Of a stretch of DNA of 64,000 bases, positions 1 to 8,564 are shown piece after piece. The position numbers and the translations under genes were made by a program. The notes beneath the pieces are model-generated. The model was not told the DNA's origin. It did no database searches and worked only from the letters and a program-made list of their open reading frames with translations. Source of the stretch: Gottfriedia endophytica (GTDB lineage: Bacteria; Bacillota; Bacilli; Bacillales; Bacillaceae_G); assembly GCF_017814275.1 (NCBI RefSeq), contig NZ_JAGIYQ010000006.1:1-64000 (forward strand), read 5' to 3'. Numbering within the stretch: the stretch's first letter is position 1; each line of letters begins with the position of its first letter.

Positions 1-108
1 CCCGTCCGCCGCTAACTTGCAGGAGCAAGCTCCTACAAGTCCGCTCGACTTGCATGTATTAGGCACGCCGCCAGCGTTCGTCCTGAGCCAGGATCAAACT
101 CTCCATAA
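1..108 (-). rRNA. rrs: 16S ribosomal RNA, 5' end only (partial)
   Basis: Read on the minus strand this is the first ~108 nt of a 16S rRNA gene. It contains the universal 5' motif AGAGTTTGATCCTGGCTCAG (complement of positions 85-104), then the GACGAACGCTGGCGGCGTGCC block and the start of variable region V1 with its hairpin. The gene runs off the left edge, so only the V1 side is visible. The mature 5' end is placed about eight bases before AGAGTTTGATC by analogy and is approximate. The V1 hairpin is of the Bacillaceae kind but too short to name a genus. Confidence 0.97.
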
Positions 109-207
109 TAGATTGTTTATCTTGTGCTCTAAAACTAATAATTGACGTTTACTTCATGTTTTGTTTAGTTTTCAAAGTTCATTCTGCCGCTCGGGAGCGA
201 CTTCTTC

Positions 208-236
208 ATATTAACATCTCATCTAAGGAGTGTCAA
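208..236 (-). promoter_or_regulatory. rrn promoter (sigma-A type) upstream of 16S
   Basis: On the minus strand TTGACA (231-236) is followed by exactly 17 nt and TAATAT (208-213), an almost ideal vegetative promoter about 100 nt before the 16S 5' end. The leader in between carries a small GC hairpin (around 185-200) and the stretch TTTGAAAACTAAACAAA, which resembles the antitermination (boxA-type) leader of Bacillus rrn operons. No second upstream promoter was evident. Confidence 0.85.
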
Positions 237-430
237 CATTTTCTTTAATTACTTTTTTTACCATTTCCGCCTTTGTCTTGGCGACGGATATAAATATAAC
301 ATTATTATTTTTATATGACAAGCCCTTTTTAAATATTTTTTTATAAAATGTAAGATATTCTAAATTTATATAGGAAATATACACGAAATGTCGATATTAT
401 TATCATAGAAAGTCACTGTTTAAATATATT

Positions 431-577
431 GTTGATAATTAATATAACCGAGTTTTGAGATAAAATCCGCAAGACTCATGCGTAAAAAACAGACAGCCGA
501 TACCCATGAGATAGGTACGAGCAAGGAGGCTCAGTGGTTCGTCCGCAGAAAGTGAGTGGATTTTATCGAATATCAAC
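431..577. repeat. Palindromic dispersed element, family 3 (full copy)
   Basis: A ~147-bp element with nested inverted ends: GTTGATA (431-437) against TATCAAC (571-577), and GATAAAATCC (459-468) against GGATTTTATC (558-567). The interior is GC-richer than its surroundings. It has no open reading frame of note. A fragment of the same element (ATAAAATC, GAGACTTCTACGTAAAA) recurs at about 46935-46995. It fills most of the otherwise gene-free stretch 240-626, the rest of which is AT-rich and shows nothing else recognisable. Confidence 0.6.
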
Positions 578-626
578 AATCTTGTATATCATAGCCTAAA
601 GAAAAAGAAAAATGAGGAGAAACAAA

Positions 627-1322
627 ATGGTTCTACATCTAGATATAGACATTATTATTAAATTACTTATTTCAGCAATATTAGGTTCTATAATTGGACT
701 AGAAAGAGAATTGAAACGAAAACCTATTGGTTTAAAAACTTGTTTAGTAATTTCAATAGTAAGTTGTTTGCTTACAATTGTATCAATTAAATCCGCTTAT
801 CTATTTCATAGCAGTGAATTTTTAAATATAACAATGGATCCACTAAGGCTTGCTGCACAAATTGTGTCAGGTATTGGTTTTTTAGGTGCTGGGGTTATAT
901 TAAGGAGAGAAAATGATACAATAGTCGGGCTAACAACAGCAGCAATGATTTGGGGAGCTTCTGGAATCGGTATTGCAGTAGGTGCTGGTTTTTATGTAGA
1001 GGCATTAGTTGGGGTTACTCTTTTAATTATTAGTGTTGAGCTAATTCCTATTCTAATTAATATTCTCGGACCAAAGCGATTAAAAGAAAGAGAATTAATT
1101 TTAAAAATAACTGTTAAAGGAATCGAGAATATCAAAAGTGTCATCGATCAGATTACATCTCAAGATATTACAGTTAAAAATATAAAAATTAAAGATTTAC
1201 AAGACAATGAACACTATATCCAAGTGAAGATATCTGTTTTTAATAAACGAAGAACTACAGAAATTTATTATGACATTCAGCAAATTGATAATATAAAAGG
1301 AATTGAAATCGAAAGTATTTAA
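627..1322 (+). CDS. MgtC/SapB family membrane protein
   Basis: A 231-residue membrane protein of the MgtC/SapB family. The N-terminal half has four to five hydrophobic segments and the family signatures GLERELKRKPIGLKT near residue 18 and SGIGFLGAGVILRR near residue 82, then a glycine-rich segment. The C-terminal ~80 residues form a soluble alpha/beta domain, as in longer MgtC proteins. MgtC proteins are linked to growth at low magnesium and to membrane-potential or ATP-synthase modulation; which applies here is unknown. The ATG at 627 is chosen over 612 because AGGAG (615-619) lies seven bases before it. It stands alone, followed by its own terminator. Confidence 0.85.
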   Translation: MVLHLDIDIIIKLLISAILGSIIGLERELKRKPIGLKTCLVISIVSCLLTIVSIKSAYLFHSSEFLNITMDPLRLAAQIVSGIGFLGAGVILRRENDTIVGLTTAAMIWGASGIGIAVGAGFYVEALVGVTLLIISVELIPILINILGPKRLKERELILKITVKGIENIKSVIDQITSQDITVKNIKIKDLQDNEHYIQVKISVFNKRRTTEIYYDIQQIDNIKGIEIESI

Positions 1323-1330
1323 TTCCACTG

Positions 1331-1358
1331 GCCTCTAACAAAGTTGGAGGCTTATTTT
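1331..1358 (+). terminator. Rho-independent terminator of the MgtC-like gene
   Basis: A nine-pair stem, GCCTCTAAC with GTTGGAGGC (one G-U pair) around an AAA loop, followed by TTATTTT. Confidence 0.8.
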
Positions 1359-1429
1359 AGTTTTACGTAAGAATACATCTTATTTGGATAAACTACCCAT
1401 TACAAGAATGTAATGGAGGTATCTTCAGG

Positions 1430-2425
1430 TTGAAATCAATAAGAAGCGTACCAACCTATATAAAGACGTATACATTAATTAAAGTCACTTGCATTATTTT
1501 TGTTATTATCTTTATTTTTGGTGTCATTATCCATGTGGCAGAACCCTATACTTTCCCTTCCATTTGGGATGGTTTATGGTGGGCAATGGTCACAACCTTT
1601 ACAGTTGGCTATGGCGACTTTGTCCCAGTATCACCAGCAGGTCGTTTTTTTGCTGTTATTTTAATCTTACTCGGAACCGGGTTTGGATCATATTATATGG
1701 TTTCATTTTCAACACAAGCCTTTAAAAATCAAATTGCTCGTTCAAGAGGTCAAGTTAATTTTAAAGAAACGAATCATATTGTAATTGTAGGATGGAATGA
1801 ACGAGTACGAAATGTCATATTACAACTCCAAACGTTATCTCCATATCAGAGGATTGTATTAATAGATGAAAGTCTAAATGAAATTCCTTTACATTATAAA
1901 AATATATTTTTTGTTAAAGGTAGTGCTACTAATGATGAAATTTTGTTAAAAGCAAACTTGTGTAAAGCAAATACAATCTTAATAACTGCAGATCAAAATA
2001 AAAACGAATACGACGCAGATATGCAGACCATTCTTACAATCCTTGCTGCTAAAGGGGTATGTAAAGAAATTACATGCCTAGCAGAAATACTTACTTCACA
2101 GCATGTTAGTAATGCTATTCGAGCAGGAGCAACCGAAATAATAAGAGCTCATCTTCTAACTTCATACGTTATGTCGAGTGCAATTTTATATCGTGGAGTG
2201 ACAAATGTTTTTCTAGCATTAGCTAATCAAGAAAATAACAGTTTACATTTAGAAGAAGTGGAAGAACATTTAAACCAAAAATCGTTTAAAGAAGTACTAC
2301 AATACGGACTACAGAAACAATTGCTTATCCTCGGAATTATTCGTGGATATGAAACAGTTCTATATCCAAAAGATGATTTTTTAATCCAAAGAGACGATTT
2401 CCTTATCACAATTGTACAAAAATAA
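1430..2425 (+). CDS. yugO: Potassium channel with TrkA-type RCK domain (YugO)
   Basis: A 331-residue two-TM potassium channel subunit. TM1 spans about residues 17-38. A pore helix and the selectivity filter TVGYGD (58-63) follow, then TM2 (about 72-92). From ~112 there is a cytoplasmic RCK/TrkA-N Rossmann domain (HIVIVGWNERV), ending in an RCK-C-like region. Homologues form tetrameric K+ channels gated by ligands on the RCK ring; B. subtilis YugO mediates K+ efflux linked to biofilm formation and electrical signalling. The start is TTG at 1430 with GGAGGT nine bases upstream. Unlike B. subtilis, no mstX-like small gene precedes it. Convergent with pgi. Confidence 0.9.
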   Translation: MKSIRSVPTYIKTYTLIKVTCIIFVIIFIFGVIIHVAEPYTFPSIWDGLWWAMVTTFTVGYGDFVPVSPAGRFFAVILILLGTGFGSYYMVSFSTQAFKNQIARSRGQVNFKETNHIVIVGWNERVRNVILQLQTLSPYQRIVLIDESLNEIPLHYKNIFFVKGSATNDEILLKANLCKANTILITADQNKNEYDADMQTILTILAAKGVCKEITCLAEILTSQHVSNAIRAGATEIIRAHLLTSYVMSSAILYRGVTNVFLALANQENNSLHLEEVEEHLNQKSFKEVLQYGLQKQLLILGIIRGYETVLYPKDDFLIQRDDFLITIVQK

Positions 2426-2446
2426 GCACAAAGAATTGTTAAATTT

Positions 2447-2487
2447 AAAAAGTCGGCTACAATTAACATTGTGGTAGCCGACTTTTT
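2447..2487. terminator. Bidirectional terminator between yugO and pgi
   Basis: Inverted repeat AAAAAGTCGGCTAC / GTAGCCGACTTTTT with T-runs on both strands between convergent genes. Confidence 0.88.
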
Positions 2488-2491
2488 CTCA

Positions 2492-3844
2492 TTATTTCAA
2501 TCTTTTTTCTAATTGATTTCTTAATTCTTCAAAACCAGGTTTTCCTAATAACGCAAACATATTTTTCTTATATGCTTCTACACCTGGTTGGTCAAATGGA
2601 TTTACACCTAGTAAATAGCCACTCATTGCACAAGCTAATTCAAAGAAGTAAACAGTGTATCCGAATGTAAATGCATCTAACTTAGGTACAGTTACAACAA
2701 GATTTGGTACTCCTCCATCAGCATGAGCTAAGATCGTTCCTTCAAATGCCTTTTTGTTTACAAAATCAACTGTTTTCCCAGCTAAATAATTTAAACCATC
2801 CGCATCATTTTCTTCCAATTCAATTGTTAACTCATGTCTTGGAGTTTCCACATTTAGAACAGTTTCAAATAAATCACGACGACCTTCTTGAATATATTGT
2901 CCTAAAGAATGTAAGTCAGTTGAAAAGTTAGCTGAAGAAGGATAAATTGCTTTTTGATCCTTCCCTTCACTTTCACCAAATAATTGCTTCCACCATTCAC
3001 CGAAGTATTGAAGTGATGGCTCATAGTTCACTAACATTTCAATTGTTTTCCCTTTGTTGTAAAGAGCATTTCTAACAACTGCATATTGGTAAGCTTGGTT
3101 GTCCTCTAATTCAGCAGTATCGTATTCTGTAAAGGCAGCCCCAGCACCTTTCATCATTTCTTCAATATCAATTCCGGCAGCTGCAATCGGAAGTAATCCT
3201 ACCGCTGTTAAAACAGAGTAACGTCCACCTACATCATCAGGAATCACAAAAGTTTCATATCCTTTTTCATCAGCTAATGATTTTAAAGCACCACGGGCTT
3301 TATCAGTTGTAGCGTAGATTCTAGTTTTTGCTTCCTCAACGCCATATTTTTCTTCTAAAATTTTTCTAAAGATACGGAATGCAATAGCAGGTTCTGTTGT
3401 CGTACCTGATTTAGAAATCACATTAATCGAAAAATCTCTATCCTTTAAGACTTCCATTAAGTCATGCATATAAGTTGAACTAATATTATTTCCAACAAAG
3501 AAAACTTGCGGAGCTTTTCGATCTTCTTTTGAAGCTACATTAAAAAATGAATGTTGAAGCATTTCGATTGCAGCACGAGCACCTAAATAGGAACCACCAA
3601 TTCCGATTACTAATAAAATATCGGAATCTGATATTATTTTTTCTGCACTTTTTTGGATACGAGCAAATTCTTCTTTATCATATGTATCAGGTAATTCTAC
3701 CCAGCCTAAAAAGTCATTTCCAGCCCCAGTTTTTTCACGAATAGTATGGTGATATAACTTTACCGCATCTCTCATATTCATTATTTCGTGATCTTGTACA
3801 AAGGGTTGCGCATTTGAGTAATCAAATTTTATATGCGAAGCCAT
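2492..3844 (-). CDS. pgi: Glucose-6-phosphate isomerase
   Basis: Interconverts glucose 6-phosphate and fructose 6-phosphate in glycolysis and gluconeogenesis. The 450-residue length equals the B. subtilis enzyme. Visible family landmarks are the sugar-isomerase region with [10 protein letters not shown] (~82-91), the phosphate-binding SKSGTTTEP (~144-152), GGRYSVLT (~207-214), and the signature near the C-terminus with [12 protein letters not shown]. The ATG at 3844 follows CTGGAGGTATATC, a good ribosome binding site. Monocistronic, divergent from yuzA; the neighbourhood yugO-pgi-yuzA-yugI matches B. subtilis. Confidence 0.97.
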   Translation of the reverse strand: MASHIKFDYSNAQPFVQDHEIMNMRDAVKLYHHTIREKTGAGNDFLGWVELPDTYDKEEFARIQKSAEKIISDSDILLVIGIGGSYLGARAAIEMLQHSFFNVASKEDRKAPQVFFVGNNISSTYMHDLMEVLKDRDFSINVISKSGTTTEPAIAFRIFRKILEEKYGVEEAKTRIYATTDKARGALKSLADEKGYETFVIPDDVGGRYSVLTAVGLLPIAAAGIDIEEMMKGAGAAFTEYDTAELEDNQAYQYAVVRNALYNKGKTIEMLVNYEPSLQYFGEWWKQLFGESEGKDQKAIYPSSANFSTDLHSLGQYIQEGRRDLFETVLNVETPRHELTIELEENDADGLNYLAGKTVDFVNKKAFEGTILAHADGGVPNLVVTVPKLDAFTFGYTVYFFELACAMSGYLLGVNPFDQPGVEAYKKNMFALLGKPGFEELRNQLEKRLK

Positions 3845-4051
3845 GATATACCTCCAGTTATTTTATATTATTTTCTTTTATACTTTTTCAATGTACAGAA
3901 ATACTAACAACAAATCAAGTTGAACGCATATAGCATTAAAGTCTTTTTCATTTATTTGTATTTTGTGCAGAAAAATTTTTTTTAACGATACATATTCTAA
4001 TCAAAATTAGAAAAGCTATTTGTGAAGGTACAGAAAAGGAGGAAAAGCCAA

Positions 4052-4285
4052 ATGAGTACTTTACAAAGAATTGCACTTATTTTTACAGTTATAGGAGCAA
4101 TTAATTGGGGATTAATTGGATTTTTTCAATTTGACCTAATTGCAGCAATCTTCGGCGGTGCTGATACAATTATCTCACGAATTATCTTTGGCATTGTAGG
4201 TATTTCAGGATTAATTAATCTTGGACTAGTATTCAAACCTTCTGAAGAACTTGGTACAAATCCTGAAGTTAGAGATGTAAGATAA
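4052..4285 (+). CDS. yuzA: DUF378 small membrane protein (YuzA)
   Basis: A 77-residue protein with two hydrophobic helices (about 7-27 and 38-60), starting MSTLQRIALIFTVIGAINWG, typical of the DUF378 family; function unknown. The ATG at 4052 is preferred over an upstream GTG at 4022 because AGGAGG (4036-4043 region) sits at normal distance before it. The C-terminal ~15 residues are charged. It lies between pgi and yugI as in B. subtilis. Confidence 0.82.
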   Translation: MSTLQRIALIFTVIGAINWGLIGFFQFDLIAAIFGGADTIISRIIFGIVGISGLINLGLVFKPSEELGTNPEVRDVR

Positions 4286-4326
4286 TCCATTCGATTACTT
4301 TCCTTATAATTAAGGAAATATGAAAT

Positions 4327-4385
4327 TAAAGAGGATTCCCAAAGTCCAATTGTCAACTTGGAAGTTAATGGGGAATCCTCTTTTA
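4327..4385. terminator. Bidirectional terminator between yuzA and yugI
   Basis: Long hairpin with arms AAAGAGGATTCCC and GGGAATCCTCTTTT; it serves both convergent genes and slightly overlaps the yugI stop. Confidence 0.82.
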
Positions 4386-4769
4386 TTTCGTCATATTTTC
4401 ATTTTTCATTTCTAAAGAAATCCATTCTTTCAGTTTTCTTCGGAGTGTTTCAAATCCATCAGGCTTTAATTCTCTTAGTAATCTTGCGGTATGCTTCATA
4501 TTATTCTCACCGTTATCAAGCCCTACATCATTTGCAGATTTTAAAGAAAGGCTAATTTTACCAGTCATTTCATCAATTGATAATACCCTTACGTTTACAG
4601 TTTGACCAATTGAAATATAATCCCGAATATCACGAACATACCCATTAATAATTTCTGAAATATGAACCAAGCCCTGCGTTTGTTGATCTAGGGATATAAA
4701 AGCGCCATACGTTTGAATACCAGTCACTTTCCCTTTGTATACTTTTCCAATTTTGTAGTTTTCTGGCAT
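4383..4769 (-). CDS. yugI: S1 RNA-binding domain general stress protein (YugI/GSP13)
   Basis: A 128-residue protein with one S1 RNA-binding domain at the N-terminus (GKVYKGKVTGIQTYGAFISL, then GLVHISEI, then GQTVNVRVLSID) and a basic, helical C-terminal tail. The family (YugI, general stress protein 13) binds RNA and associates with ribosomes under stress. The ATG at 4769 is chosen because TTAGGAG lies eight bases upstream; the longer frame to 4796 lacks a site. The 77-nt RNA-binding-size domain and the position next to yuzA support the name. Confidence 0.9.
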   Translation of the reverse strand: MPENYKIGKVYKGKVTGIQTYGAFISLDQQTQGLVHISEIINGYVRDIRDYISIGQTVNVRVLSIDEMTGKISLSLKSANDVGLDNGENNMKHTARLLRELKPDGFETLRRKLKEWISLEMKNENMTK

Positions 4770-5058
4770 AAGGAACACTCCTAATTTCACGTTCATAAAC
4801 TTAACTAAATTTTAACATAATACTATTCAGTTTAAAAGTCATACAATTCTAACACTACCGTTCATATTCATTATTTTGATATGTAAACCAAAACGAAATC
4901 TCCTATTTAATACATTATAGTCTTTATAAAGGTTGTGTTAGTTCAGTTATTTTTTGTTCTTTTTCTTTTTTTATGAATGTATACATTCCTTTTTTTAGGA
5001 TAAACTGTATTCAGTATCATCTAATCATGATATTGGCTTTCTTATATCCCCCTGTTTT

Positions 5059-5095
5059 AAGACAAAGTAAATTTTACTTTGTCTCTTTTTTATTT
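5059..5095 (+). terminator. Orphan terminator-like hairpin upstream of yugF
   Basis: AGACAAAGTAAA and TTTACTTTGTCT form a near-perfect 12-pair stem with a one-base centre, followed by CTTTTTTATTTT on the plus strand. It lies between the divergent genes yugI and yugF, so it terminates no visible gene. It could end a short leader or small RNA. The rest of 4770-5170 is AT-rich with no other supported gene. Confidence 0.6.
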
Positions 5096-5170
5096 TCTGC
5101 CATTTCTCTACTCCGAATTTTATTACATAGCTTGGACATAATAATCAGAAAGTAGAGAGGAGTGTTCAAA

Positions 5171-6022
5171 ATGTGCTCGCAATTAAACCCAATTTATTCA
5201 ACTTTTTCTATTGCAGGCCATGATGTCTACTACGAACTCTATAATCATTCACATGAGCAGAGAGACAACAATCAGACAAAGGTATTTGTTTTAATCCACG
5301 GATTTTTATCATCTTGCTTTAGTTTCAGACATTTGATTCCTTTGCTATCAAAGGAAGGTACCGTTTTAGTAGTTGATTTGCCTCCATTTGGAAAAAGTGG
5401 TAAAGGGTTAAATTACACTTACTCATATAATAACTTCGCTAACATTGTGATTTCACTGATTGAGCATTTTCATTTTAACAATATTTATTTAGTTGGACAT
5501 TCAATGGGCGGACAAATTTCACTTTATGTTGCTAAGAAAGCTCCACACTTAGTAAATAAAATTATTCTATTATGTAGTTCAGGCTACTTAGGAAAAGCAC
5601 AAAGACATCTTTTATGGTCTTCGTATATTCCCTTTTTTTATTTAATTGTAAAACGAAAATTTGCTAAACAAGGTGTCATGCAATCCCTTACTGACGTTGT
5701 TTATGATGGTTCTTTAATTGATGATCAAATGAAGCAAGGATATGAAGAGCCTTTTACAAATAATAATGAAATTTTCCGTGCATTAACAAAAATGATTCGA
5801 GATCGAGAAGGTGACTTAAGTCCACAAGAAGTACGAAATATATCAGTTCCATCTTTATTAATTTGGGGTGAGGAAGATAAAATAATCCCAATTGAAGTCG
5901 GAAAAAGACTTCACAGTGATTTACAAAATTCATTATTTATTTCATATCCAAAAACAGGACATTTAATACCCGAAGAAATACCTTCCAAAATCTATGAAAA
6001 TATTATGTCGTTTATTGGATAG
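5171..6022 (+). CDS. yugF: Alpha/beta hydrolase (YugF-like)
   Basis: A 283-residue alpha/beta-hydrolase fold enzyme. The oxyanion-hole motif HGFLSS (~43-48) and the nucleophile elbow GHSMGG (Ser ~111) are present. A C-terminal acid in WGEEDKIIP and the histidine in GHLIPEE complete a plausible catalytic triad. A lid region occupies about 140-200. Substrate unknown; relatives are annotated as carboxylesterases or haloperoxidase-like hydrolases. The ATG at 5171 is used because GAGAGG (5154-5159 region) is too close to the upstream GTG at 5162. The location next to yugI matches B. subtilis yugF. Confidence 0.85.
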   Translation: MCSQLNPIYSTFSIAGHDVYYELYNHSHEQRDNNQTKVFVLIHGFLSSCFSFRHLIPLLSKEGTVLVVDLPPFGKSGKGLNYTYSYNNFANIVISLIEHFHFNNIYLVGHSMGGQISLYVAKKAPHLVNKIILLCSSGYLGKAQRHLLWSSYIPFFYLIVKRKFAKQGVMQSLTDVVYDGSLIDDQMKQGYEEPFTNNNEIFRALTKMIRDREGDLSPQEVRNISVPSLLIWGEEDKIIPIEVGKRLHSDLQNSLFISYPKTGHLIPEEIPSKIYENIMSFIG

Positions 6023-6057
6023 GCATGCGAAAGAATACTGTTGATATTATAATTAGC

Positions 6058-6111
6058 GTTGATTGGAACGTAGGGATGCTCGCTTTAGGGCGTACGATGA
6101 GCCTTCTAATT
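6058..6111. repeat. Truncated copy of palindromic element family 1
   Basis: GTTGATTGGAACGTAGGGAT, followed by GCTCGCTT and a GAGCC block, matches the end of the complete copy at 11189-11411 in reverse orientation and then decays. Only one arm is present. Confidence 0.6.
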
Positions 6112-6171
6112 TAAACGAAATGTAATTTTGTTATATAATGGGCAAAAAAAGAAACTTGAGGATTTACAAAA

Positions 6172-6435
6172 ATGTTAAACCATACAACAGGAGAAGACAT
6201 TACTGTTTTACATGCGGAATTGGTTGACAATGAATGTATTGCCGTAAAAGTTCAAATAGATGATAAAATCGGGATGTTATGGTTGCGATATTGGGAACCA
6301 TTCATTACCCCTGATAAATATAGCCCTTACCGGTTAGAAATACTGTTTGAACTAAGTAACTATATTAAATTGGAAGATACAACATTTCGAAATCGATTTG
6401 AATATATGAGAATGAAAATTTTGACGTATGGTTAA
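6172..6435 (+). CDS. Conserved-looking hypothetical protein, 87 aa
   Basis: I do not recognise this family. It is an 87-residue, acidic, soluble protein with no signal peptide or membrane segment. It starts MLNHTTGEDITVLHAELVD and contains several beta-strand-like stretches followed by a helical end (YIKLEDTTFRNRFEYMRMK). A TGAGGA site lies about ten bases before the ATG. It sits alone between yugF and a bidirectional terminator shared with the kinase operon. Confidence 0.6.
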   Translation: MLNHTTGEDITVLHAELVDNECIAVKVQIDDKIGMLWLRYWEPFITPDKYSPYRLEILFELSNYIKLEDTTFRNRFEYMRMKILTYG

Positions 6436-6452
6436 TAAGATCAAACGATTAA

Positions 6453-6483
6453 AAAGAGGATGGAACTAAGTTCATCCTCTTTC
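6453..6483. terminator. Bidirectional terminator
   Basis: AAAGAGGATGGAACT pairs with AGTTCATCCTCTTT, with A/T runs on both sides. It lies between the 87-aa gene and the histidine kinase gene, which converge. Confidence 0.85.
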
Positions 6484-7884
6484 TTATTCAAAAATTGGTA
6501 ATATAATTAAAACCTTCAAACCATGATTAGGTTCACTTGTAAAAAGTATTTTGCCATCATGTAATTCAACAATTTGTTTTGCGATCGCGAGTCCTAATCC
6601 AGTGCCACCTTCTTTTCGGGATCTAGCTTGTTCTACCCGATGAAATCGCTCACCCAAATGTTCTATTTGTTCTTTAGGTACCCCTTTACCTTCATCTTGA
6701 ATCTCAATGTAAATAGAATCGGTTTCCTTTAATGTGACATAAATAGATTTTCCGATTGGAGAATAACGTATCGCATTCGAAATTACATTATGAATAACCT
6801 GTGAGAATCGATCTGCATCTAAATTTGCGATGATTGAATCATCTATATTTTTAATTACTGTAATTTGTTTCTCTTTTAAACTATTTAGGTATGGGGTAAT
6901 TGCCTCTTCGATAATTTGTGAAAGTACATTTGGTGCCTTTTGAAGTGGAAATTGCTCACCTTCTAGGCTTGCTAAATCTAATAAATCTCTTACTAACCGC
7001 TGCATTCGACTTGCCTCACTATGTATAATTCCAACATAGTGCTTTAGCTCATCTTCCTTTACAACACCATCGAGAATTGCTTCACTATATCCACTAACAT
7101 AGCTTAACGGAGTACGAAGTTCATGTGATACATTTGCTAAAAAATCTTTTCTATTTTCATCTTCTCGTTGCAATGAGTCAGACATTGAATTAAAAGCCAA
7201 AGCTAGTTTACCAATTTCATCTCCTGTGATTGATGTCATTCGTTCTGAATAATCACCTTTGGCCATTTTATATGAAATTTGCTCCATCTTAGACAATGGT
7301 TTAATCATTTGTTGAATAATTCGCCTTCCAATCAATAAGACAATTGTTGAAAAGAAGAATGTACTAAAAACTAATAACCATTTGGATTGATTCACTAATT
7401 CAGTAATACTTTTTAATGGTACGCTAAGATAAATTATTCCTTCTAAATTTTCACCTTTTAAAATCGGAACTACAACGCCAACAATATTTCGTTTAAACCG
7501 ATCCACATATCCAGTCTTGGAAATAACTTTATCTTTTAATAACGTTTCACGATCATCCTCAGTAATAAAAGATTCATGGTGAACATTATATGGGAGACAA
7601 GCACTTAAGTCTCTTGGGTTACTAATATATAGTACGCTTGCATTTGAAACTTTATCATAACTATTCAGAAACTCGATAAATTTTTTGTTGTCTCCTAGAT
7701 TATGATAACGCTCAACCAAACCTTTTCCTTCATTTATCAAAGTAGTTTGTACATACGAAACATATAATTGTTTATATGCAAACTGAAACATTAGAAAAAA
7801 GAATAAAACTGTACAAAGAACAATGAAACAGATTGTCAGCCATAATTTTTGTAAGAAAGATAACCCTGTTACAATTCTTTTCAT
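6484..7884 (-). CDS. Sensor histidine kinase (HAMP-HisKA-HATPase)
   Basis: A 466-residue membrane kinase. TM1 is at ~14-37, an extracytoplasmic sensor region at ~38-168, TM2 at ~169-188 and a HAMP linker to ~245. A dimerisation/phosphoacceptor motif (VSHELRTPLSY, His254) follows. The ATP-binding domain has an N box (HNVISNAIRYSP), G1 (DEGKGVP) and G2 (GGTGLGLAIAK). It would autophosphorylate and pass phosphate to the regulator encoded just upstream; the two genes overlap by four bases (ATGA). The sensor region is not recognisably PAS or Cache by eye, so the stimulus is unknown. It is the last gene of the leftward operon. Confidence 0.93.
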   Translation of the reverse strand: MKRIVTGLSFLQKLWLTICFIVLCTVLFFFLMFQFAYKQLYVSYVQTTLINEGKGLVERYHNLGDNKKFIEFLNSYDKVSNASVLYISNPRDLSACLPYNVHHESFITEDDRETLLKDKVISKTGYVDRFKRNIVGVVVPILKGENLEGIIYLSVPLKSITELVNQSKWLLVFSTFFFSTIVLLIGRRIIQQMIKPLSKMEQISYKMAKGDYSERMTSITGDEIGKLALAFNSMSDSLQREDENRKDFLANVSHELRTPLSYVSGYSEAILDGVVKEDELKHYVGIIHSEASRMQRLVRDLLDLASLEGEQFPLQKAPNVLSQIIEEAITPYLNSLKEKQITVIKNIDDSIIANLDADRFSQVIHNVISNAIRYSPIGKSIYVTLKETDSIYIEIQDEGKGVPKEQIEHLGERFHRVEQARSRKEGGTGLGLAIAKQIVELHDGKILFTSEPNHGLKVLIILPIFE

Positions 7885-8564
7885 TCTTGAACTCCAAATT
7901 TGTAACCTACTCCCCAGACAGTACTGATATAATCAGCATCATTTCCAAGCTTTAATCTCAGGGTTTTGATATGAGTATCAACTGTACGTGCAGTACCAAA
8001 ATAATCGTAACCCCATACTTGTTCAAGGATTTGTTCCCTCGTAAACACTTGGCCCTGGTGAAGACAAAGATATAATAATAAATCAAATTCCTTCAATGTT
8101 AAATTGATTGGTGTATCTTTTATACTAACCGCTCTTGCACTTTTATTAATTCTAATGATTCCTACTTGAGTGAGATTGTTTGATGGTTCTTGATTTCCAA
8201 TCGATCGACGAAGAACTGCATCTACTCGGGCAATTAATTCACCTGGACTAAATGGCTTGATAATATAATCATCAGCTCCCATTTTTAATCCGTTTACTTT
8301 ATCCCACTCCTCACCCTTTGCTGATAAGAAAATAACAGGTATTTGTGATGTTTCACGAATTTTTTTACAAACAGCCCATCCATCTAGGTTTGGCATCATG
8401 ATATCAAGAATGACCAAATCAAAAACTTCATTCGCTAATAGTTCAAGTGCTTCAATTCCATCATTTGCACTTTTCCATACGAAACCATTTGTTTGTAAGT
8501 ACATACCTACCAGCTGGCATATATTTTGTTCGTCATCGACAACTAAAATCTTCCTGCTACTCAT
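7881..8564 (-). CDS. OmpR/PhoB-family response regulator
   Basis: A 227-residue two-domain regulator. The receiver domain (1-~120) has the acidic pocket VVDDE (~8-12), phosphoacceptor Asp54 in LDIMMPNLDG and the conserved Lys in IIKPF. A winged-helix DNA-binding domain follows (~130-225), ending YISTVWGVGYKF. It overlaps the kinase gene by four bases and the upstream lipoprotein gene by eight, so all three are probably translationally coupled. Likely targets are nearby genes, but no operator was identified. Confidence 0.93.
   Translation of the reverse strand: MSSRKILVVDDEQNICQLVGMYLQTNGFVWKSANDGIEALELLANEVFDLVILDIMMPNLDGWAVCKKIRETSQIPVIFLSAKGEEWDKVNGLKMGADDYIIKPFSPGELIARVDAVLRRSIGNQEPSNNLTQVGIIRINKSARAVSIKDTPINLTLKEFDLLLYLCLHQGQVFTREQILEQVWGYDYFGTARTVDTHIKTLRLKLGNDADYISTVWGVGYKFGVQE

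Noticed and set aside
4973-5155. 60-codon frame upstream of yugF
   Set aside because: It runs through the orphan terminator hairpin, lacks a ribosome binding site and is AT-driven hydrophobic.
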